Below, piece after piece: positions 1 through 8,026 of a stretch of 28,761 nucleotides of DNA (its first letter is position 1; every line of letters begins with the position of its first letter). This DNA is from JAMCRM01 sp041685075 (GTDB lineage Bacteria > Acidobacteriota > Terriglobia > Bryobacterales > Bryobacteraceae): positions 1 to 28,761 of the forward strand of contig JAWLGN010000031.1 of the NCBI GenBank assembly GCA_041685075.1, read 5' to 3'. A program made the translations under genes and the position numbers. The notes under the pieces were generated by a model. It worked only from the letters and a program-made list of their open reading frames with translations. It made no database searches and was not told the DNA's origin.

Positions 1-1717
1 AGCAGGTCTGCATGATGGTGTTCACGCGGCCGCCCATGCCGGTTTCGCGGGCCACCGTGTAGCCGTCGATCACGTAAAACTTCAGCTTCCTGGCGAGGAT
101 AATTTCCTGCACTTCTTCAGGAAGCTGGTCCCACACTTCGTCCGGGCCGTAGGGCGAGTTCAGCAGGAAGGTGGCGCCGGGCTCGGCCACGTGCAGCATG
201 GGGAAGCGTTCCAGGAAGGAGAACTGGTGGCAGGCTACGAAGTTGGCCTGCGAGATCAGGTAGCTGGAACGGATGGGCTTGGGGCCGAAACGCAGGTGCG
301 AGGTGGTGATGGCGCCGGACTTCTTGGAGTCGTAGACGAAGTAGCCCTGGGCGTAATTGGGGGTTTCCTCGCCGATAATCTTAATCGAGTTTTTGTTTGC
401 GCCCACCGTGCCGTCGGCGCCCAGGCCGTAGAAGATGGCGCGCACGGTCCCGGGGTCCTCGGTGGAGAACGAGGCGTCGTAGTCTATCGAGGTATGGGTG
501 ACGTCGTCCCGGATTCCCACGGTGAAATGGCGCTTGGGCGACTGCTTCTTCAACTCCTCGAAGATGCCGTTCACCATGGCGGGGGTGAACTCCTTGGAGG
601 AGAGGCCGTAGCGGCCGCCGATCACGGTCTTGCCCGTGACACCCGCCTCAACCAGCGCGGTGACCACGTCCTGGTAGAGCGGCTCCCCGATGGAACCGGG
701 CTCCTTGGTGCGGTCCAGCACCGCGATCGACTGCGCGGACTTGGGAAGGGCGGCGACGAACTGCTCGATGGCAAACGGGCGGAACAGCCGGACTTTCAGC
801 ACCCCGACGTTCTGCCCGTGCGCGTTGAGGTAGTCCACGGTTTCGTGGGTCACCTCGGCGCCCGACCCCATGATTACGATCACGCGGTCGGCATCCGGCG
901 CCCCCACGTAGTCGAAAAGACGATACTGCCGGCCGGTGAGCGCGGCAAACCGGTCCATGGCGTTCTGGACGATGGTGGGGCAGGCCAGGTAGTAGGGGTT
1001 GACGGTCTCGCGCGCCTGGAAGTAGACGTCCGGGTTCTGCGCGGTGCCGCGGATGACCGGGCGGTCGGGTGAGAGCGCCCGGGAGCGGTGCGCCTGGACC
1101 AGGTCGTTGTCGATCATGGCGCGCAGGTCGTCCGGCGTCAGCGCCTCCACCTTGGCCACTTCGTGGGAGGTGCGGAAGCCGTCGAAAAAGTGCACGAAGG
1201 GCACCCGCGATTCCAGCGACGCCGCCTGGGCGATGAGGGCCGTGTCCATGACCTCCTGAACGGAGTTGGAGGCGATGATGCCGAAGCCGGTCTGGCGTAC
1301 GGCCATCACGTCGCTGTGATCTCCGAAGATCGACAGGGCCTGGGCGGCCAGCGAGCGCGCCGCGATGTGGAACACCGTGGGGGTCAACTCGCCCGCGACC
1401 TTGTACATCGTGGGGATCATCAGCATGAGGCCCTGGGAGGCGGTGAACGTGGTGCCCAGCGAGCCGGCCTGGAGAGCGCCGTGCAGCGCGGCGGAAGCGC
1501 CGCCCTCGCTCTGCATCTCGACCACCGAGGGCACCGTACCCCAGATGTTCGTTTTGCCTTCGGAGGACCACTGGTCCGCCCACTCTCCCATGTTCGAAGA
1601 GGGCGTAATGGGGTAAATGGCTATAACTTCGTTGATCTGATGAGCTACGAATGCAGCGGCTTCGTTTCCGTCGATGGTGACTTTTGCTCGGGGCGCGGGT
1701 GCGGTTGAGTTGGTCAA
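1..1717 (-). CDS. nifJ: Pyruvate:ferredoxin (flavodoxin) oxidoreductase, N-terminal part (runs off window)
   Basis: Homodimeric TPP/Fe-S enzyme that oxidises pyruvate plus CoA to acetyl-CoA and CO2 and reduces ferredoxin or flavodoxin in the cytoplasm. The 572 codons visible hold the pyrimidine-binding domain with the family motif YPITPSSNMGEWADQW near residue 35 and the TPP-contacting Glu in VVEMQSEGGASAALHGALQAG near residue 65, then TASQGLMLMIPTMYK. The transketolase C-terminal-like domain follows at about 265-410, then the start of the gamma domain (GADGTVGANKNSIK). The usual protein is about 1,190 residues, so the Fe-S and TPP C-terminal half lies beyond base 1. I chose the TTG at 1717-1715 because GGAAGGAGGGG sits just before it and the protein then begins MTNSTAPAPRAKVTIDGNEA. 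The gene looks monocistronic from its own promoter. 2-oxoacid paralogues share the fold, but the motifs fit the pyruvate enzyme best. Confidence 0.95.
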   Translation of the reverse strand, partial: MTNSTAPAPRAKVTIDGNEAAAFVAHQINEVIAIYPITPSSNMGEWADQWSSEGKTNIWGTVPSVVEMQSEGGASAALHGALQAGSLGTTFTASQGLMLMIPTMYKVAGELTPTVFHIAARSLAAQALSIFGDHSDVMAVRQTGFGIIASNSVQEVMDTALIAQAASLESRVPFVHFFDGFRTSHEVAKVEALTPDDLRAMIDNDLVQAHRSRALSPDRPVIRGTAQNPDVYFQARETVNPYYLACPTIVQNAMDRFAALTGRQYRLFDYVGAPDADRVIVIMGSGAEVTHETVDYLNAHGQNVGVLKVRLFRPFAIEQFVAALPKSAQSIAVLDRTKEPGSIGEPLYQDVVTALVEAGVTGKTVIGGRYGLSSKEFTPAMVNGIFEELKKQSPKRHFTVGIRDDVTHTSIDYDASFSTEDPGTVRAIFYGLGADGTVGANKNSIKIIGEETPNYAQGYFVYDSKKSGAITTSHLRFGPKPIRSSYLISQANFVACHQFSFLERFPMLHVAEPGATFLLNSPYGPDEVWDQLPEEVQEIILARKLKFYVIDGYTVARETGMGGRVNTIMQTC

Positions 1718-1721
1718 CTCT

Positions 1722-1732
1722 CCCCTCCTTCC
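1722..1732 (-). promoter_or_regulatory. Strong Shine-Dalgarno that fixes the TTG start of nifJ
   Basis: On the minus strand GGAAGGAGGGG precedes TTG at 1717; the AGGAGG core is six bases from the start codon. No ATG or GTG is better placed, so the rare TTG start is well supported. Confidence 0.75.
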
Positions 1733-1756
1733 GGGAATTGGGTTTTGGTAAGCCCT

Positions 1757-1762
1757 ATTATA
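1757..1762 (-). promoter_or_regulatory. Perfect -10 box (TATAAT) upstream of nifJ
   Basis: The minus strand reads TATAAT at 1762-1757, about 40 bases before the TTG start. The -35 region 17 bases further up (GGATTT) is poor, so activity may need an activator or depend on the -10 alone. The predicted leader of about 33 nt carries the strong ribosome-binding site. Confidence 0.5.
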
Positions 1763-1860
1763 AGACGTCTTTGTCGCAAAAATCCACAGGACGGGAAAGA
1801 TTCACAACACCCGGGGAGCGCCCGCCGCGCGCTGCCACAAGCTGTTGCAAACAGGGATCT

Positions 1861-2328
1861 TCAGGGCTGCTGAGGGGTGGCCTGGGTATCGTACTTGGGC
1901 CCCAGGCCGAGGGCGATGAGGGAGAGGGAGTTGATTTTGCCGTCCGGCTCCAGGTTCTGCTCCTCCTGGAAGCGGCGCAGCGCGTCAATGGAGGCCTGGT
2001 CCCACCGGCCTGTGGCGGGGCCCTCCAGGTATCCCTTATCTACGAGCGCCTGCTGGATTTCGCGGTAGCGCTCGCGGTCGGGTGCGGTCTGGCGGTTGCG
2101 CCAGGTTGTCCGGCGCCTCGCCGTGGTCGTCCGCCTTCTTGTGGACGTGCTCTTCCTGGCGCTTGACTTCTTCGCGGTACTCTTTTTGGCGGCACTCTTT
2201 TTGGCGGTGCTCTTTGGCGCGGCGCTCTTGGCGGTACTCTTGGCCGAGGACTTCTTCTGCGCCTGGCCCCAACCGAGGCAGGCGGCGATCAACAACACGC
2301 TGAGCAGCAGGACAAAGTTGCTCCGCAA
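1861..2328 (-). CDS. Exported peptidoglycan-binding-domain protein with Lys/Ala/Ser-rich linker, possible lipoprotein
   Basis: A 155-residue envelope protein in three parts. Residues 1-24 form a signal peptide (MRSNFVLLLSVLLIAACLGW) containing a lipobox-like I14-A15-A16-C17, with an alternative signal peptidase I site after GQA. Residues about 25-80 are a very basic, low-complexity linker built on AKKS/TAKKS repeats resembling histone H1 tails, ending in an Arg/Thr-rich run. Residues about 85-145 match a PG_binding_1 fold (IQQALVDKGYLEGPATGRWD, then ALRRFQEEQNL and DGKINSLSL). It probably binds cell-wall peptidoglycan; the basic linker could contact anionic polymers. I prefer the TTG at 2328 because GGGAGG lies just before it. 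A GTG at 2379 would start inside a terminator-like hairpin. It lies downstream of htrA on the same strand. No catalytic domain is visible. Confidence 0.75.
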   Translation of the reverse strand: MRSNFVLLLSVLLIAACLGWGQAQKKSSAKSTAKSAAPKSTAKKSAAKKSTAKKSSARKSTSTRRRTTTARRRTTWRNRQTAPDRERYREIQQALVDKGYLEGPATGRWDQASIDALRRFQEEQNLEPDGKINSLSLIALGLGPKYDTQATPQQP

Positions 2329-2355
2329 AACGCCTCCCTGGAACAAATGAAGAAG

Positions 2356-2377
2356 GAGGGCGGGAAACCCCGCCCTC
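2356..2377 (-). terminator. Hairpin between htrA and the peptidoglycan-binding gene
   Basis: A 9-bp perfect stem, GAGGGCGGG (2356-2364) and CCCGCCCTC (2369-2377), closes an AAAC loop (plus-strand reading). It lies 38 bases past the htrA stop. The tail on the minus strand (CTTCTTCATTTG) is only moderately T-rich, so it may attenuate rather than fully terminate. It could also act on the plus strand, where ACTTTATTCT follows. Confidence 0.5.
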
Positions 2378-2384
2378 ACTTTAT

Positions 2385-2442
2385 TCTAACGCCCGTTATC
2401 GGGCATGGCGCCCTCTAACGCCCGTTATTGGGCATGGAGCCG
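2385..2442. repeat. 29-bp tandem duplication spanning the htrA stop codon
   Basis: Two adjacent near-identical 29-base units (2385-2413 and 2414-2442) both contain CTAACGCCCGTTAT followed by GGGCATGG. The right-hand copy is the last codons of htrA (SMPNNGR) and its TAG; the left-hand copy lies just downstream. Each contains a short inverted repeat (GCCCG-TTAT-CGGGC in the left copy). The copies differ at a few positions. Confidence 0.85.
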
Positions 2443-4043
2443 GCCAGGAACATGGTAATCCAGCGGCCCCGGCGGCCGGGTTCCGGACGCATGATTTCGA
2501 AGGCCACTGCATCGCCGGGCTTGAGGTTGGCGCCCATGCGCTTGATATCGTCGGCACTGGTAACGGGCTTGCGGTTCAGCGCCACGATGAGGTCGCCGCG
2601 CCGCAACCCGATATCGTCGGCGAAGGATCCCGGCGCTACCTCGTCCACCAGGACGCCGCCTTCGCGTTCGATGCCCAGTGAGCGGCGGCGCTCGGGCGTG
2701 AGGTTCTCGATGCTCATGCCGAAGCGCGCGGCCTCGCCGTCGGGTCCGGAGCCCTCATCCGGTCCTCCGGTGCCGAAACGATCCGGGAAGACCTTGGCCA
2801 GGTCGGCCACCGTGACGTTGAAGCTCTGGCGGCGGTTTTCGCGCAGCACCGTCACGTTCAGGGCGGTGCCGACCGGCGTACCGGTGACCAGTTCGATCAA
2901 CTGCTGCCCGTTGCTGATGGGCTGGTTGTTGATGGCCACCACGATGTCGCCCGGCTTGATGCCGGCCTTGTCGGCGGGGCCGCCCGGTTCGACCTGCTCG
3001 ACGAAGACGCCTTCAGTGGCGCCGTAGGCCCGCAGCAGTTCGCGCGTGCCGGGTGCTTCCGAAGGCCTGAAGGAGATGCCCAGGCCGCCGCGCGTTACCC
3101 GCCCGGTGCGGATGATCTCGTTATAGACCCGCACGGCCGAGTTGACGGGCAGGGCGAAGCCCACGCCCTGGTAGCCGCCGGAACGCGACGCGATGGCGGT
3201 GTTGATTCCGATGACCTCGCCCCGGATGTTCAGCAGCGGCCCGCCGGAGTTGCCGGGGTTAATGGCCGCGTCGGTCTGAAGGAAGTGCTGGAACTGAGAC
3301 GCTTCCCCGGGGATATCGCGCTCCTTGGCGCTGATGATCCCCTGGGTGACGGTGGCCTGGAAGCCGAACGGCGAGCCGATGGCCACTACCCAGTCCCCCA
3401 CCTGCACGGCATCGGAGTTGCCGATCTTGGCGGGGACGATGTCGCTCTTGCCGGTGACCCGGATGACTGCCAGGTCGGTGGGAGGATCCACGCCCACGAG
3501 CTTGGCGTCGTACTCGGTGGGGTCGTTATTGAACTTCACCTGGATACGGTCGGCGCGGTCCACCACGTGGTGATTCGTGATGATATAGCCGGCCTTGTCC
3601 ACCACGACGCCGGAACCGAGCGCGGCCCTGCGGTCGGGCATCTGGGGTATGTCGCCGAAGGGAAAACCGAAGAACCGGTCGAAGAAATCCTGCATGTTCT
3701 CGTCGCCCGGCTGTTGCTGGCGGCGGCGCGGTTGGCGCTGCGTCTGCCGGGGCAGGTAGGTGGTGGAGATGTTCACCACGGAAGGCTCCAGCGTCCTGGC
3801 GATGTGGGTGAACTGCGTGGACAACTGCGTGGGGTTGGGAATTTGCAGGGGGGTAGCGCCTGGGGCCACCGGGTCGTCCTTTGCAGCCCTGACGCCGGTA
3901 TCGATCAGCGTGCCGAGCACGACGCCGACCGCCAGCGTGAACAGGATGAGCATGAACGACAACGATTTCTGAGTTCGCATTTTTTCTACGAAACGACTCA
4001 TGGACTTTGGAAACTCCTCTGTTTTGCGGTCGTCTCTGAGCAT
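2415..4043 (-). CDS. degP: Do/DegP-family HtrA serine endoprotease with two PDZ domains
   Basis: Periplasmic or membrane-anchored protease/chaperone for misfolded envelope proteins. A signal-anchor hydrophobic stretch lies at about residues 28-48 (LSFMLILFTLAVGVVLGTLI). A Gln/Arg-rich loop follows, then the trypsin-like domain with a complete catalytic triad: H159 (TNHHVV), D190 (PPTDLAVI) and S266 (INPGNSGGPL). PDZ1 runs about 320-410 (GVFVEQVEPGGPADKAGIKPGD) and PDZ2 about 440-535 (GGVLVDEVAPGSFADDIGLRRGD). The length of 542 aa is slightly above the typical 450-500 because of the N-terminal extension. The start at 4043 has GGAGG close by, just 21 bases after the EamA stop, so it may be co-transcribed with the transporter and peptidase upstream. 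DegP versus DegQ or MucD cannot be told from sequence alone. Its 3' end is tandemly duplicated. Confidence 0.95.
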   Translation of the reverse strand: MLRDDRKTEEFPKSMSRFVEKMRTQKSLSFMLILFTLAVGVVLGTLIDTGVRAAKDDPVAPGATPLQIPNPTQLSTQFTHIARTLEPSVVNISTTYLPRQTQRQPRRRQQQPGDENMQDFFDRFFGFPFGDIPQMPDRRAALGSGVVVDKAGYIITNHHVVDRADRIQVKFNNDPTEYDAKLVGVDPPTDLAVIRVTGKSDIVPAKIGNSDAVQVGDWVVAIGSPFGFQATVTQGIISAKERDIPGEASQFQHFLQTDAAINPGNSGGPLLNIRGEVIGINTAIASRSGGYQGVGFALPVNSAVRVYNEIIRTGRVTRGGLGISFRPSEAPGTRELLRAYGATEGVFVEQVEPGGPADKAGIKPGDIVVAINNQPISNGQQLIELVTGTPVGTALNVTVLRENRRQSFNVTVADLAKVFPDRFGTGGPDEGSGPDGEAARFGMSIENLTPERRRSLGIEREGGVLVDEVAPGSFADDIGLRRGDLIVALNRKPVTSADDIKRMGANLKPGDAVAFEIMRPEPGRRGRWITMFLAGSMPNNGR

Positions 4044-4064
4044 TTTACCTCCAGCCGCAAAACT

Positions 4065-4946
4065 CTATTCTGATGGATGGCGTTGCTGTTGCGGCGGTTT
4101 CATCTCCACAAGCAGGATCCCTGTCAAAATCAGGGCCGCGCCGCCTATCCCGCGGCCGGAGAGCGTCTCGCCGGTGAGCACCCAGGAAGTTCCCCAGGCA
4201 AACAGCGGTTCGAGTGTAAAGATGAGGGCCGTCCGGGTGGCGGTGGTGTACTGCTGTGCCCAGGATTGGATGGTGAATGCCAGGGCGGTGGCCAGCAACC
4301 CGGTGAGCGCGATCGCACCCCACACCGCGGGCCGCCAGGAAAACGAGGGTGCCTCCGCCCACCAGAACAGGCTGAGAGCCAGCACGGCCGAGATCCCCAC
4401 CTGTGTCACGCTCAACCATTCGAAGCTCGCCTCCGAAGAATAATGCCCCAGCGCCACGATCTGTCCGGCAAAACCCAGTGCGCAGACAGCGGTCAGCAGA
4501 TCGCCCGTCCCGATGGTCAGGAGGGAGGGGCCCTCCAGCGTCATCAGGCTCAATCCGGCCAGGGCCAGCGTTACGCCGCCCAACTCCGCAATGCGCGGCC
4601 TGGTCTTATAGACGAGCATGGCGAGCAAAGGTACCAGCACGGTGGAGAGCCCGGTGATAAAGGCGGACTTAGGCGCCGTGGTGAGCCGCAGGCCGAAGGT
4701 CTGGAAGACGTAGCCCGCAAAAAGGAAAACGCCGCAGATCGCCCCGCCTCGGATGCCCGCGCGGCGGTTGCGCGCGTGTTTCCATCTCCCGCGGAACAGC
4801 AGCAACAACGCCAGGGTGGCCAGCGAAAAGCGCAGGGCCAGGAAGAGCAGGGGGGTGATGTCCCGCAGGGCGTCCTTGACCACCACGAAGGTGGCGCCCC
4901 AGACCAGCGCATTGAAGACCAGTGCCAGTTCGGCCCGGGAACGCAT
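4065..4946 (-). CDS. EamA-family (DMT superfamily) inner-membrane transporter
   Basis: A 293-residue membrane protein with about ten hydrophobic segments in two EamA repeats. The first repeat starts with LALVFNALVWGATFVVVKDAL (split here: LALVFNALVWG, then ATFVVVKDAL), followed by a conserved region FGLRLTTAPKSAFITGLSTV. The second ends with YTTATRTALIFTLEPLFAWG and a final helix GIGGAALILTGILLVEM. EamA proteins export metabolites such as amino acids or nucleosides; the substrate here is unknown. The ATG at 4946 overlaps the stop of the preceding peptidase gene as TAATG, which indicates translational coupling. A longer in-frame start exists inside the peptidase gene, but it would add a Pro/Arg-rich non-membrane leader and is unlikely. 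Pairing with a peptidase hints at export of excess amino acids, which is inference. Confidence 0.9.
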   Translation of the reverse strand: MRSRAELALVFNALVWGATFVVVKDALRDITPLLFLALRFSLATLALLLLFRGRWKHARNRRAGIRGGAICGVFLFAGYVFQTFGLRLTTAPKSAFITGLSTVLVPLLAMLVYKTRPRIAELGGVTLALAGLSLMTLEGPSLLTIGTGDLLTAVCALGFAGQIVALGHYSSEASFEWLSVTQVGISAVLALSLFWWAEAPSFSWRPAVWGAIALTGLLATALAFTIQSWAQQYTTATRTALIFTLEPLFAWGTSWVLTGETLSGRGIGGAALILTGILLVEMKPPQQQRHPSE

Positions 4947-6190
4947 TACCGCGCGTCCCCGGGGGGTGGGAGGTGGGGATCGCGCAGCAGCATGGCCAGG
5001 GTGAGGAGGATGCGCTTCAAACCCAGGTCGCGGCCCTCGGGTTTGAACCATTCCTGCGGGGTATGGGCGCCTCCCCCGATGCCGCCGGCCCCGATGGCCA
5101 CGGCCGGAATGCCCAGCGAGAGCGGGATGTTGGCGTCGGTCGAGGAGGTATCCAGGCGGGAACGGATCCCCAGGTGCCCGTCCACGGCCCGGAGGTAAGC
5201 CAGGATGGTGGCGCCTTCGGTCAGGACCCCCGCGGGACGGGAGCCGATTTCCTTGATCTTCGCGGAGACCTTGCCGCCGATGGCGCGCTGGTTCTCCACC
5301 TCCTGGGCGCGGGCGATGGCGGCGTTGAGCGACTCCACCAGTTGATTCAGCCGGCCCTCGTCCTCGGCGCGGATATCCACCTTGGCGCGGGCCTGCGCGG
5401 GGATGGCATTGATGCCGGCGCCGCCCTCGATCAGCCCCACGTTGAGCGAGTGGCGGGAGACGCCGTTCTGGCGGGCGTCGACAAAGAGCGCCACCGCGCG
5501 GCTGAGGGCATGGACCGGGTTGCCGGTACCGTAGTCGCTCCAGCTATGGCCGCCGGGACCGGTAAAGACGACCTCGAAGCGGCGGCTGCCCAGGGCGCGG
5601 GCGGTGATGTGGTCGGTGTTGGCGCCGTCCAGCACCAGGAAGGCGCAGAAGCTGCCCGCCAGAGGTCCGTGCTGGCAGAGGTGGCGCATGCCGTTGAGGT
5701 TGCCCTCGCCCTCTTCCCCCACGTTGGCCACGAACAGCGGCTCCCAGCGGGCGCCTTCGAGTGGCGGGCAGCTCTTCAACGCCCGGACGATGGCCAGCAG
5801 GGCCGCCAGCCCGGCGCCGTTGTCCGCCACCCCGGGACCGCGCAGCCGCCCGTCGGGTTCCACCACGATTTCGTCCTTGTTGCGCGGCGCCAGTACCGTA
5901 TCCAGGTGCGCGGTCAGGGCCACAAAGGGGCCTTCCACGTACGGCCGGAGAGTGGCGATCAGGTTACCGGCGCGGTCGATGGTGGTCTCGCAGCCGAGCG
6001 CCCGGAACTGCGCCCGCATCCACTCCGCGCGCTCCTGCTCCAGAAACGTGGGCGCGGGAACCCGGCAGAGTTGCAGGTGCATCTCGTTGATCCACTTCTT
6101 TTCCCGGGTGAACCACTGGAGGCACTCCCGCACCCCTCGCAGGCCCGCAACTTCGCCTACCGGCGGGGAAGAGGCGGTGTTTGCGGCCAT
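4946..6190 (-). CDS. M20-family zinc peptidase (PepT/carboxypeptidase-like)
   Basis: A 414-residue di-zinc metallopeptidase, probably cytoplasmic (no signal peptide). Metal and catalytic residues expected in family M20 are visible: H95 and D97 (TAHLDTV), bridging D123 (GVADNGAG), catalytic E159 with metal ligand E160 (GEEGEG), D188 (LDGAN) and H376 (GGAHTPQEW). The lid/dimerisation domain lies around 200-310 (FTGPGGHSWSDYG, with H215). It resembles tripeptidase T-like enzymes annotated in many acidobacterial genomes; the actual substrate is unknown. The ATG at 6190 has only a weak ribosome-binding site (CTGAGAG). A -10-like TAGACT lies at 6204-6199. It is the first gene of a run with the EamA transporter and probably htrA. 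Confidence 0.9.
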   Translation of the reverse strand: MAANTASSPPVGEVAGLRGVRECLQWFTREKKWINEMHLQLCRVPAPTFLEQERAEWMRAQFRALGCETTIDRAGNLIATLRPYVEGPFVALTAHLDTVLAPRNKDEIVVEPDGRLRGPGVADNGAGLAALLAIVRALKSCPPLEGARWEPLFVANVGEEGEGNLNGMRHLCQHGPLAGSFCAFLVLDGANTDHITARALGSRRFEVVFTGPGGHSWSDYGTGNPVHALSRAVALFVDARQNGVSRHSLNVGLIEGGAGINAIPAQARAKVDIRAEDEGRLNQLVESLNAAIARAQEVENQRAIGGKVSAKIKEIGSRPAGVLTEGATILAYLRAVDGHLGIRSRLDTSSTDANIPLSLGIPAVAIGAGGIGGGAHTPQEWFKPEGRDLGLKRILLTLAMLLRDPHLPPPGDAR

Positions 6191-6257
6191 GTACTCTCAG
6201 TCTATCAGGAGCATTCGGCCATCAACGCCCAACGCTAAGCTCCGCTAAAGCGTAAAG

Positions 6258-7676
6258 CTAGTTCCGCTTGGCCGCCCGGGCCTGTTTGATGATCTCCCCG
6301 TAGGGGTCCTTATCGAAGGGCGGGCAGCCGGTCGGGTACTGGCCCGTGGGGTGGTGCTTCTGGCGCATCAGGTAGGTGCAGTACGTCAGGGTTTTGCAGA
6401 CGCGCCGCTCGTCGAGTTCGCCCTTTTCCAGGGCATCCCTGGCGAAATCGGGGTAGGCCAGGGCATTCCGCCCGATGCCCATCAACCGGATGAGGCCCTG
6501 CCCGACGTTCGCCGCCCCGGCGTTGATGGAGTACTTCTGCAGCCAGCTATAGCCGGTCCCCACCATGGGGAGGTCCGGAAACGCGCGCTGCAGTTCGCCG
6601 GCGATGCGGAAGTGGCGGTCCACTCCCAGGAGCGGGTGCTCGGGTTCCTCGTAGTTGCCCTCGTCGGGTTTCTCGAACGGGCGCCCGATGTGGGGATTGT
6701 AGTACGGCGAACCGAGCGAGACGTTCAGCAGACACAATCCCCAGGAGCGGAAGCACTCGATGGCCTGCTTCACCTCGCTCAGATCTTCCACCTGGGGGTT
6801 CTCCGGATTCACGCCGAAGCCATAGGGATAGGGCAGGCTGTAGTCGCAGGGCACCCCCAGGCCGGTTTGCGGATCGCGGAGATAGGGCACGCCGTCGAAG
6901 CAGCCCAGCCGCATGCACAACAACAGGCGGTCGCCCAGGGCGGCCCGGATCTTGCCCATGACGTTGCGGAAGAAGCGCAGGCGGTTTTCGAGCGGCCCGC
7001 CATAGCGCCCTTCGCGGGTCTTCGCTCCCAGCAGTTCGCTCAACAGGTAGCCGTGGGTCGCCTTGATGTCCACGGCCTCGAAACCGGCCTCGGCGGCCAG
7101 CCGCGCGGCTTCCACGTAATCGTCTTCCAGGCGCTCGAGTTGGTCGTCGGTGATGACGGGATAGTCGGGCGGGGTGCCGGTCTTGGCGTCCAGGTAGGGT
7201 GTATGGCAGGCGATGGTCCGGCGGGGTACGCTATAGCGGCCCGAGTGCGTGAGTTGCACGGGAATCAGCAAGTCGCTGTCGGTGCCCCAATCCTGGCGGT
7301 GGCGGCTGCGCACGGCCTCCAGGAGGCGGGCATACTCGCCCACGTTTTCGCGCCGGATCCAGAGCTGGCGCGTGTTGGCGCGGCCGTCTTCCCGGACGGC
7401 GGTGGCTTCAAACCAGATCAGCTTGACGCCGCCGGCGGCGAAACGCAGATAGCGGCGCCAGGTCAACTCGTCAGGCGCGCCGTCGAGCGTGCCGTCGCAG
7501 CCCTCCATGGGATGAATGGCCAGGGAGTTGCCCATCTTGAATCGGCCGGCGGAAACGGGTTGCGCCAGGTTGCGGCGTATCACCTCGGGGTCTGCTTCAA
7601 AGCGCACGTGCGCGGCCCCCAGTCGCTCCGCGTCCTGTTGTAGCTCTTCCAGGTTTTTATACTTGAACTGCCTCAC
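6258..7676 (-). CDS. Old-Yellow-Enzyme-type NADH:flavin oxidoreductase (FMN TIM barrel)
   Basis: A 472-residue cytoplasmic flavoprotein with the oxidored_FMN TIM-barrel pattern: PVQLTHSGR near residue 140, then KATHGYLLSELLGAKTREGR with YGGPLENRLRF near residues 205-235, and a late phosphate-binding region (GAANVGQGLIRLMGIGRNAL). Such enzymes reduce activated C=C bonds; the substrate cannot be read from sequence. The C-terminal tail carries Cys in a C-x5-C-x17-C arrangement (VCKTLTYC then TGCPPFD), which recalls but does not match the Fe-S motif of dienoyl-CoA reductase-like members. I chose GTG at 7676, eight bases after GGAAGGG; a TTG at 7682 in the same frame is too close to that site. The gene looks monocistronic, 67 bases from the peptidase promoter region. 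Confidence 0.88.
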   Translation of the reverse strand: MRQFKYKNLEELQQDAERLGAAHVRFEADPEVIRRNLAQPVSAGRFKMGNSLAIHPMEGCDGTLDGAPDELTWRRYLRFAAGGVKLIWFEATAVREDGRANTRQLWIRRENVGEYARLLEAVRSRHRQDWGTDSDLLIPVQLTHSGRYSVPRRTIACHTPYLDAKTGTPPDYPVITDDQLERLEDDYVEAARLAAEAGFEAVDIKATHGYLLSELLGAKTREGRYGGPLENRLRFFRNVMGKIRAALGDRLLLCMRLGCFDGVPYLRDPQTGLGVPCDYSLPYPYGFGVNPENPQVEDLSEVKQAIECFRSWGLCLLNVSLGSPYYNPHIGRPFEKPDEGNYEEPEHPLLGVDRHFRIAGELQRAFPDLPMVGTGYSWLQKYSINAGAANVGQGLIRLMGIGRNALAYPDFARDALEKGELDERRVCKTLTYCTYLMRQKHHPTGQYPTGCPPFDKDPYGEIIKQARAAKRN

Positions 7677-8026
7677 TCGCAATACCCTTCCGTCAAACCA
7701 AAATAGTGGCGCCGGCCAACCAGCAACCCGCCCAAAAAGCTGGACTAGAGCATGACAATCTTGAGTGTCCGCCAGATGGCTGATGAGTCCCGACAGCGAT
7801 GAGCGGCGGCCCGATTCACGAGGTGAGGGCGGGGCCGCAATCCTCAGGAACCCTTATAACATAGAGATCCCGGCAAGCCGGAGCGGGATTCGCCGCATTC
7901 CTCGCGGCCGGCGCGGATTGGCCGGGCGCCGCGGCGCGCGAGCCTGCTCTGTACCGCGTCCCCGGGCGGTGCACGAACAGGACGCTGCCTGCTCCGGATC
8001 TGTTAGAATCAGAACTAAAGCCCCGG
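7677..8026. other. 350-base intergenic gap
   Basis: I see no convincing gene here. Open frames crossing it have Arg/Pro/Ser-rich shadow composition and no ribosome-binding site. It holds the divergent upstream regions of the oxidoreductase (-) and the small helical protein (+), and several GC-rich inverted repeats such as GGCGCCGGCC. An extended -10 at 8001-8009 is the only promoter-like site I would mark. Confidence 0.5.
8001..8009 (+). promoter_or_regulatory. Extended -10 promoter candidate (TGTTAGAAT)
   Basis: TG-T-TAGAAT fits an extended -10 element; the start codon at 8027 lies 17 bases further on, giving a leader of about 10 nt without a clear ribosome-binding site. Confidence 0.4.

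Noticed and set aside
648..1583. 311-codon minus-strand frame starting MGGPVVLRRQ
   Set aside because: It is a shifted frame of nifJ, whose conserved motifs read in the other minus-strand frame throughout.
7850..7865. TTATAACAT as a promoter -10
   Set aside because: No -35 and no credible gene downstream at suitable distance.
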